From NCBI GenBank assembly GCA_009919985.1, contig RGAX01000018.1, forward strand, positions 1 through 21,599: 21,599 bases of DNA, given 5' to 3'. Shown piece by piece: positions 16,131 through 21,599 of the stretch. Both the position numbers and the translations under genes were made by a program. How positions within the stretch are numbered: position 1 is the first letter of the stretch; every line of letters starts with the position of its first letter. Under the pieces are notes generated by a model that worked only from the letters and a program-made list of their open reading frames with translations, was not told where the DNA came from and made no database searches. This stretch comes from Opitutaceae bacterium (GTDB lineage: Bacteria > Verrucomicrobiota > Verrucomicrobiia > Opitutales > Opitutaceae).

Positions 16131-17111
16131 CTAGTGCCAGGTGATTCGCGCCTGCTCGTTTTTGATGTCGAGCCACACCGAGGCCTGGCGAAATTCGCGG
16201 GTATAAGTGTAGCCCTCCCGCTGTGCCTTTCCGGTGGGCGGCCCCAGAGGGCGCTCAAACTCGGGTGGACGCTTCAGCCACGCCGAACTTTTGGTCGCAT
16301 CGTAGCCGTCGTGCGCGAGGAAGTAGGAATATTTCTCCGCGCAGATTAGAAACATTGCGAGACAGTAGGTGAGTCGCTGTTGGGTCTCCGTATCCTTCGT
16401 TGCGCGACTGCGAATCTCATCTGTTAGCTGCGCGTTGCCGGTTTCGCTTAACCCGAGCTTTCCAATTCCGGCGGTGAATGCCACGATAACTCCCTGACGG
16501 GCCGCCTTCTGCGCCGCGGCGATTCCTTTGGCGACATATTCCTCGCGGGGGATCGTACCTACCGTGGTTTCGAAACCTTCGAAATAGGAGCCGTCGAAGG
16601 CGCCCAACCAACCGAGTCCGGCATCGGGAAAACGGGCGCGCACGAGATTCGCGACCATGAGTTTTTTCGGACCGATCGCCACTCGGGTCGCTGCCATCAT
16701 GGCGTGATACCCATCGACGACTGCCTGCTTCCGCTCTGGCCCTATATCCTTCCGCAGATAGTCGGGCTCGAGCACCTTGACGTTGCCGTCGAGAAACACG
16801 CCGGCGAGGACGTGAAACCTGAACTTAGAATAAAACATCATAAAACCAAAAAAGTGAAATTAACTAAAGGCAATTAACGGAAATTCGGCCAGATAACGCA
16901 GCTCCTCCGGAGTGAATCCGGTGCTCTTCCGGATGTGCATGTAAAGAGGCACGTGGTTCCAGGAAAAAGCGGGCAGACGCGACGCTTCTGCAGTGGCCGG
17001 GACGGCGGCCCGAGCAAAGCTCGGAGCGGAAGTGACGACGACACCAAGCACTGCCGCTAGGAGTAAGCGATTGAGGCAGGAATGATGGAAACACGCGTAA
17101 GTGAAATTCAT
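16131..17111 (-). pseudogene. Broken paralogue of the GHL15/GH168-like hydrolase
   Basis: The 5' part (17111-16860, 83 codons) has a signal peptide and 'FSWNHVPLYMHIRK', matching 'FTWDRVPLNIHFGK' of the intact gene at 3297-4484, then stops at a TAA. The same frame continues without shift through a short AT-rich stretch, and from ~16841 again matches the family: 'VLAGVFLDG', 'GSYFEGF', 'RPLGPPTGK', ending 'VWLDIKNEQARITWH'. Compared with the intact paralogue, roughly 80 residues of the first half of the barrel are missing, including the counterpart of 'INWSGYDAF' and 'FREWW'. The Asp and Glu that I take as catalytic are still present. As it stands no secreted, complete enzyme can be made. The 3' part lacks a signal peptide, so it is unlikely to work alone. 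It is the first gene of the minus-strand run. Confidence 0.82.
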
Positions 17112-17116
17112 GGCGG

Positions 17117-17134
17117 AATTCTCGGCTTAGAATT
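17117..17134. promoter_or_regulatory. Inverted repeat just upstream of the cluster's first gene
   Basis: AATTCT (17117-17122), a 6-base spacer and AGAATT (17129-17134) form an 18-bp dyad five bases ahead of the start codon at 17111. It could be an operator half-site pair or a weak mRNA hairpin over the translation start. Confidence 0.3.
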
Positions 17135-17433
17135 GTGTTCGCATTGGGAGCGAATAGTTGCGCGGCGGGCTGTAAGTGTATAATCGCGGCCTTACCTCGC
17201 TCACGTAGATCTAGACCGACAGATTTTGCACGGCGAGGGAGAACGTGACTGGGCGTTTGAGCAGGCGTAGCGAAGTGAGTGGTGATTCATCAAGGGGGTT
17301 CTGGGCGGGGTTGAGGCACCTAGCAGCGGGGGATACTAGGAAAAGATCGAAGCAGGAAGCAGCCCGCTCTATAGGCTACAGAAGAGGGATCAATACATTG
17401 GCTGAATACTATCCTAAAAACGATCGCGGTCCT

Positions 17434-17451
17434 ACCCTGTGTTCACAGGGT
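17434..17451. promoter_or_regulatory. 18-bp palindrome upstream of the sensor kinase
   Basis: ACCCTGTG-TT-CACAGGGT is a perfect 8+8 dyad centred 81 bases before ATG 17524. Its length and symmetry suit a dimeric regulator, for example the LuxR-type response regulator encoded next to it (autoregulation), but nothing in the window proves this. Confidence 0.45.
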
Positions 17452-17523
17452 GGTGAGAGGGCATGAGGACCGCGGCAACGGAAACGGCTAGACTGTTGAG
17501 ACGGCGAGGTGTTTTAAGGGTCG

Positions 17524-19491
17524 ATGCGCGTGAAGGCCCGGCAAATTGCCCCAATTTTGATGGCCGGGATGCTGTCGACCTTGTCAGCTGCAGTCGCGCC
17601 GCAGGAACTTTCCCTGACCTTGCTCGAGTCGCGTCTGCTGGAAATCGACGCACAGCTGGCCCAGTTGGCCAATTACCATCTCGGCGGCGGTGTTGGGGCC
17701 ATTGGCTCCCGCTCCAACGGCTACGACACCGCCGAGCAGGGCGAGTGGGTGGAAATCGAGTTCGGCGATGCGATGCCACTTGATGAAGTCGTGTTGGTGC
17801 CCGCCATCCGGCGCGATGGGGTCAACGGCTTTCAATCAGATGGCTTTCCCAAAGCGTTTCGTTTGCGGGCTGGAACCAGCGGAGACCACACCGGAAAAAT
17901 CGTCGCCGAATTCACTGGCCGTGATGGCCTGCTGCCCCGCATCGCCCCTGTGGTCATACCTTGCCATGGTATGAAAGCTTCCTGGATACGAATCGAAGCT
18001 ACGATTCTTTCCAGACGGGAATTCGACGCTAATTTTGTCCTCCAATTTGCGGAGATCCTCGCCTTCAGCGGCGAAGAAAACGTGGCCCTGCATAAATCGG
18101 TGCGATTCCCCGGCAATCATGAACGTAGCACTGCACCAGGCTGGCCGGATGCGGCGGTCGTGGATGGTTTTCTGCCGTATTTGATGGTGGCCGCCGCGGG
18201 AAATAAGAGCGTGGCCTTTCTCAGCTCCTCGGATCTGGGCGACCAGCCCAGCCTGACCCTCGATCTGGGTAGAAGTCTTCCGCTCTCCCGTCTGCACCTC
18301 CATGCCGTGGACCAAAGCGACACGGTGCCTCAGGCCTTTTCTGGTGATATTGGACTCCCGCGATTGCTCCGCGTCTTTGGGGCCAATATGGCGGATTTCT
18401 CAGATGCCCGAATGCTGGTCGAATTGCGCCACGACAGCCTCTACGACGTCGGACCGATTCTGATGGCGACGTTTCCTGCCACGAACTGCCGCTATGTGCG
18501 CTTGGTTGCTGTCAAAATGAACCACGACCAACTCTTGCCTTCGGCCACCCCGCGGCTGGGTTTTGCTGAGATCGAATTATTTTCGAATGGACACAATGTC
18601 GCACTGAATCGACCGGTCGTCGCCAACTTCAAGACCGATGATCCAGCCCGCCCTCTTTTAAGCCTGACCGATGGCCGGAATTTCTACGGCCCAATCTTGC
18701 CTGTCCGCACCTGGTTGAACCAGCTAGCGCAGCGGCACGAATTGGAACGGGAGCGTCCGCTGATCAGCGCGGAACTCAATCGGCGCTATGCGCAGCAGAA
18801 AACCAACTTGGCGCGTCTGGCCGGGTTGGCGGCTGTGCTCGCCTGCGGAGTGGTAGTCATCGTTCTGGTTAACCGCGTTCGCCAACAACGCGTGATCGAG
18901 GAGACCCGAAAACGGATCGCGGCAGACCTGCACGACGAACTTGGGGCCGACCTGCACGCCATTGGCTTGCTCAGCGATCTTGCGATTTCGGCCCGAGCTG
19001 CACCAGAGCGCCTAGGCGATCTGCTGCAACGGATGCGGTCACTCACAGAGCGCACTGGCAAGGCCGCCCGGAACTGCACTAATCTGCTCGAAGCTGAGAA
19101 CCTGCACGGAGATTTAGTGGACGACATGCGACACGCTGCCACCCGCATTCTGGCGGACATGGAGCACCAAATCGAATTTGAGAGCGAGGCCGTGCTGCGG
19201 CAACTTAGCCCCCGCAAACGGATCGACCTGCTCCTGTTTTATCAGGAAAGCCTTATCAATATCATCCGTCATTCTGGTGCAACGTGCGCGCATACGCGGC
19301 TGTCGGCGGCTGAAGGCACGATAACTCTCGTGGTGACCGACAACGGTTACGGCCTAGATGGCCAAGTGCCCGCCTCCCTGAATCGCCGGGCGCGCCTATT
19401 GGGAGCTGAAGTCAAAGTCGATCCGTCAGTGCTGAAAGGCGCATGCATAGTTTTGCGGCTCGAACGCCGCTGGTTTGAAATTTTTACATGA
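17524..19491 (+). CDS. Sensor histidine kinase with discoidin-like sensor domains
   Basis: 655 residues. Signal peptide ~1-25. Two periplasmic beta-sandwich regions resembling F5/8 type C (discoidin) domains are at ~50-185 and ~186-365. Each ends in the domain's typical final strand and next-strand start ('FAEILAFSGEENVALHKSV' and 'FAEIELFSNGHNVALNRPV'), with 'WVEIEF' and 'SLTLDLG' inside. One transmembrane helix lies at ~432-450. The cytoplasmic part is a HisKA_3 dimerisation domain with 'RIAADLHDELGADLH' (phospho-acceptor His470), then an ATPase domain with N-box 'ESLINIIRHS' (575-584) and 'DNGYGLDG' (606-613). The usual following glycine box (G-x-G-L-x-N) is not recognisable. Discoidin domains often bind glycans, so the kinase probably senses a polysaccharide. 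The stop overlaps the regulator start (ATGA, 19488-19491). The first ATG after an in-frame stop at 17515 was chosen. Confidence 0.88.
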   Translation: MRVKARQIAPILMAGMLSTLSAAVAPQELSLTLLESRLLEIDAQLAQLANYHLGGGVGAIGSRSNGYDTAEQGEWVEIEFGDAMPLDEVVLVPAIRRDGVNGFQSDGFPKAFRLRAGTSGDHTGKIVAEFTGRDGLLPRIAPVVIPCHGMKASWIRIEATILSRREFDANFVLQFAEILAFSGEENVALHKSVRFPGNHERSTAPGWPDAAVVDGFLPYLMVAAAGNKSVAFLSSSDLGDQPSLTLDLGRSLPLSRLHLHAVDQSDTVPQAFSGDIGLPRLLRVFGANMADFSDARMLVELRHDSLYDVGPILMATFPATNCRYVRLVAVKMNHDQLLPSATPRLGFAEIELFSNGHNVALNRPVVANFKTDDPARPLLSLTDGRNFYGPILPVRTWLNQLAQRHELERERPLISAELNRRYAQQKTNLARLAGLAAVLACGVVVIVLVNRVRQQRVIEETRKRIAADLHDELGADLHAIGLLSDLAISARAAPERLGDLLQRMRSLTERTGKAARNCTNLLEAENLHGDLVDDMRHAATRILADMEHQIEFESEAVLRQLSPRKRIDLLLFYQESLINIIRHSGATCAHTRLSAAEGTITLVVTDNGYGLDGQVPASLNRRARLLGAEVKVDPSVLKGACIVLRLERRWFEIFT

Positions 19492-20183
19492 AAAAAAAGA
19501 TCCTAGTCATGCTAGTGGAGGACAATCCGCGCTACCGCGAGGTGATCGTTCTAGCGCTGGAACAGGAACCTGGGATCCAGCTAGCTAGTCAGTTTGGCAC
19601 CGCCGAGATCGCTCTGCGCAGCTTACGGCACAATTCGAACAAGGCTATGCCCGACCTAATCCTGTTGGACCTGCGCCTGCCCGGAATGGATGGGCTCGAA
19701 GCACTGCCCCAATTTCTCACTTCCGCCCCTGGGGCCAAGATCATGATCCTCACGCAGTCGGACAACGAAGCCGATGTGTTGCGTGCGATTTCGCTGGGGG
19801 CGGGTGGCTACCTATTGAAGTCGTCCACGGTGAACACGATTATCGCAGGCATCCGCACCGTGATGGGTGGAGGAGCCTCGCTCGATGCCGGCGTTGCCCG
19901 TTTCATCCTTAACACGTTAAAAAATCGGCTCCCAAAAAATGGCGCCGATGCGCTTCTCACCGAACGCCAGATGGAGGTGCTGACGATGCTGGGTGAGGGA
20001 TTGCTGAAGAAGGAAATCGCGGATCGTCTTCAGATCAGCTATGCGACAGTGGACGAACACGTCGCCCATATCTACGACCGCCTAGGTGTGCGCAACGCTC
20101 CTGCCGCGGTCAACAAGGCGCACCAATTGGGCATTTTTCCTTCCGACGGGCATCGAAACCACCAATCGGGTATGCGTGAGTAA
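19488..20183 (+). CDS. NarL/FixJ-family response regulator
   Basis: A 231-residue cytoplasmic DNA-binding regulator. The receiver domain (~1-125) has acidic pocket E11-D12, phospho-acceptor D61 ('LILLDLRLPGMDG'), T89 ('MILTQSD') and K111 ('GYLLKSS'), all conserved, so phosphorylation should work. The LuxR-type helix-turn-helix (~156-215) reads 'LLTERQMEVLTMLGEGLLKKEIADRL' over two segments, then 'SYATVDEHVAHIYDRLGV'. Translation starts inside the kinase stop codon (4-base overlap), so the two are a cognate pair. Its likely target is the divergent polysaccharide cluster and/or its own promoter; this is inferred from position. The gene converges on the partial sulfatase, leaving 151 bases with no clear terminator. 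Confidence 0.93.
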   Translation: MKKKILVMLVEDNPRYREVIVLALEQEPGIQLASQFGTAEIALRSLRHNSNKAMPDLILLDLRLPGMDGLEALPQFLTSAPGAKIMILTQSDNEADVLRAISLGAGGYLLKSSTVNTIIAGIRTVMGGGASLDAGVARFILNTLKNRLPKNGADALLTERQMEVLTMLGEGLLKKEIADRLQISYATVDEHVAHIYDRLGVRNAPAAVNKAHQLGIFPSDGHRNHQSGMRE

Positions 20184-20334
20184 TCGACTCAGCGCTTGCA
20201 ACATGGGGCGTCCTCGGGAGCGTGTGCGCACCCTTGCCTTGATTTGGCCGAAGATTGCACGATACAAAGATTTCTCGCGAACTTACTCTGGCTTGGTGCA
20301 ATCAGTCGTTAGGTGCGGTATTTGTGCCGTACAA

Positions 20335-21599
20335 CTACTTCGCATTTTGATTCAAGGGTTTTTCGACGACGAAAGGGGCGGGGAAATCGGCGCCGGTCTG
20401 CCCGCCGCGGTCTCGGAGGCGCTTATCGTTGATGCCGCCTTTGGGGGCGTTGAGTGGTATATTCATGCCGCCGAGCTCCTCCATGCGGGCGTAGAGTTTT
20501 GCCTCCATGGCTTGGGCGGTCTTTCGGTGCGCGGGGTCGTAGAAAAGATTCTTCGTTTCGCCAGGATCGGCTTGGATATCGTAGAGTTCATCGAGGTCCC
20601 AGAGACCATAATAGGTGATATATTTATAGCGTTCGCCGCGGAGGGCGAAGACGGTGGGTGATTGCGGAAAATTTTTCTCCCAGTAGTAAGCGTAGAGAAA
20701 ATTATCGCGCCATGCCGTGGATGTGCCACGTGCCAGAGGGAGGAAATTGAGGCCGTCCATGTGCGGGGGCGGCGTGAGGCCCATTGCGGCCATGATGGTG
20801 GGGCCGACGTCGATGTTGGCGACGGCCTGCTCGACGGTGCGGCCACCGGAGAAGAGCGAAGGGCACTGCATGAGCATGGGGATGCGGATGGAGGCGTCGT
20901 AGGCGACCCGTTTGTCGATGAGGCCGTGCTCGCCGAACATGAAACCGTTGTCGCCCATGTAGAGGATGAGCGTGTCTTCGTAGACGCCCATTTTTTTCAG
21001 CTCGGCGACGATGCGGCCGACACTGTCGTCGACGGCGCAGAGAGTTTCGCAGTAGCGCTGATAGTATTGATCGACGTTTAGGTCGCTGTGGTAGGGAAAA
21101 TCAACGCCGTGCCAGGAGTTGCGCTGGTCGCGCAGCCAACGGGGCTTGAGGGCGTAGTTCTCCGGAGTGTTGGCAGCCGTGGCGGGGCGGATGAACTTCT
21201 TAGCGGCGAACTTACCCTCGTGGCGCGCGGCCGGCGTAAAGTTGGCGTGAACGGCTTTGTGCGAGAGATAAATGAAGAACGGTTTCTCGGCGGGTTTTTG
21301 CTGCTTCATCCAATCGACGGCGTAGTCGGTGAGTTCGTCGGTGATATAGCCTTTTTGTTTTTCACGACGACCGTCGACGTTGAGCGTGTAGTTGAGAGTC
21401 GGCGGGAAATATTCGCCCTGGCCGCGGAAACTGACCCAACGGTCGAAGCCGGGCTGAGGTTGATCGTCCTCGCCGCCCATGTGCCATTTGCCGAAGAAGC
21501 TGGTGGCGTAGCCTGCGCGCTGGAGATACTGCGGAAAATAGAGCGTGCCCGGCGGGATGGGTCGGTTGTTGTCGATGACGCGATGACGGAACGTGTAGA
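20335..21599 (-). CDS. Sulfatase, N-terminus beyond window (GlcNAc-6-sulfatase-like)
   Basis: The 3' part of a family S1 sulfatase; the frame is open to the right edge, so the signal peptide, first metal ligands and formylglycine motif are off-window. Visible parts are 'FPQYLQRAGYATSFFGKWHMGG' (split: ...GYATS, FFGKWHMGG), 'IYLSHKAVHANF', 'AVDDSVGRIVAELKKMG', and 'YMGDNGFMFGEHGLIDKR' with D-N metal ligands, then 'DASIRIPMLM' and a C-terminal part including 'ELYDIQADPGETKNL'. The GEHG-L-DKR signature recalls S1_11-type N-acetylglucosamine-6-sulfatases and mucin-desulfating enzymes rather than the other four sulfatases here. That comparison is from memory. The gene is in a separate unit beyond the two-component system and may start a second enzyme cluster to the right. 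Confidence 0.88.
   Translation of the reverse strand, partial: YTFRHRVIDNNRPIPPGTLYFPQYLQRAGYATSFFGKWHMGGEDDQPQPGFDRWVSFRGQGEYFPPTLNYTLNVDGRREKQKGYITDELTDYAVDWMKQQKPAEKPFFIYLSHKAVHANFTPAARHEGKFAAKKFIRPATAANTPENYALKPRWLRDQRNSWHGVDFPYHSDLNVDQYYQRYCETLCAVDDSVGRIVAELKKMGVYEDTLILYMGDNGFMFGEHGLIDKRVAYDASIRIPMLMQCPSLFSGGRTVEQAVANIDVGPTIMAAMGLTPPPHMDGLNFLPLARGTSTAWRDNFLYAYYWEKNFPQSPTVFALRGERYKYITYYGLWDLDELYDIQADPGETKNLFYDPAHRKTAQAMEAKLYARMEELGGMNIPLNAPKGGINDKRLRDRGGQTGADFPAPFVVEKPLNQNAK

Larger units (their letters stand above)
17112..17523. other. Divergent control region of cluster and two-component system
   Basis: 412 bases between the outward-reading first gene of the polysaccharide cluster and the sensor kinase gene. 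No gene is seen. It holds a TATAAT on the plus strand at 17179-17184 without a convincing -35 partner, an inverted repeat at 17117-17134 and an 18-bp palindrome at 17434-17451. AAGGG at 17516-17520 lies 3 bases before ATG 17524 and is a somewhat close ribosome-binding site; it is the clearest such site in the window. Confidence 0.5.

Noticed and set aside
16131..16841. 236-codon frame as an independent functional gene
   Set aside because: Same frame as the upstream fragment, lacks a signal peptide and the first half of the barrel; better explained as the 3' part of a broken gene.
17179..17184. TATAAT as a -10 box for the kinase gene
   Set aside because: No acceptable -35 hexamer at 16-18 bases and 340 bases from the start codon; kept only as a note in the control region.
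20313..20332. Hairpin GTGCGGTA-TTTG-TGCCGTAC as terminator for the two-component operon
   Set aside because: Contains two G-U pairs and has no U-run after it; too weak to call.
20086..20661. 191-codon plus-strand open frame after the response regulator
   Set aside because: Overlaps the regulator's end in another frame and runs antisense to the partial sulfatase; no motif.

Overview
The window looks like a stretch of a Verrucomicrobiota chromosome, most likely Opitutales/Opitutaceae. This rests on the TonB-dependent receptor with the N-terminal 'LTPFEV' signature typical of that group and no SusD partner, on a run of secreted sulfatases, and on moderately high GC. No rRNA, tRNA, CRISPR or intact insertion sequence was found. 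The taxonomic call is an inference from protein style, not from a marker gene.

Layout. Positions 1-365 are non-coding and relatively AT-rich. 366-836 (+) is a small phage-type protein (terminase small subunit-like) followed by a clear intrinsic terminator (937-958). 959-1382 has no intact gene, only a 34-bp inverted repeat and a possible gene remnant. From 17111 down to 1383 nine genes run on the minus strand as a polysaccharide utilization cluster. In transcription order they are: a broken TIM-barrel glycoside hydrolase (17111-16131), sulfatase (16107-14632), TonB-dependent receptor (14433-11179), sulfatase with an EF-hand tail (11129-9510), a frameshifted GH29 alpha-L-fucosidase (9472-7684), an alpha/beta-hydrolase esterase (7687-6464), sulfatase (6168-4534), an intact paralogue of the first glycoside hydrolase (4484-3297) and a sulfatase with a C-terminal extension (3263-1383). 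A 412-bp control region separates this cluster from a divergent two-component system: a histidine kinase with discoidin-like sensor domains (17524-19491) and a LuxR-type response regulator (19488-20183), coupled by an ATGA overlap. A fifth sulfatase (20335 to the right edge, minus strand) is cut by the window end.

How it fits together (inference): the cluster reads as a machine for a sulfated, fucose-containing and probably acetylated glycan such as fucoidan. Secreted sulfatases remove sulfate, the esterase removes acyl groups, the GH29 enzyme releases fucose, the TIM-barrel hydrolases may cut the backbone, the receptor imports oligosaccharides, and the discoidin-sensor kinase with its response regulator probably controls expression. 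Two of the three glycoside hydrolase genes are damaged: one has an internal deletion plus an in-frame stop, the other a frameshift just after the catalytic nucleophile. Either the pathway is decaying or, for the frameshift, there is a sequence error. All five sulfatases depend on a formylglycine-generating enzyme that is not in this window.
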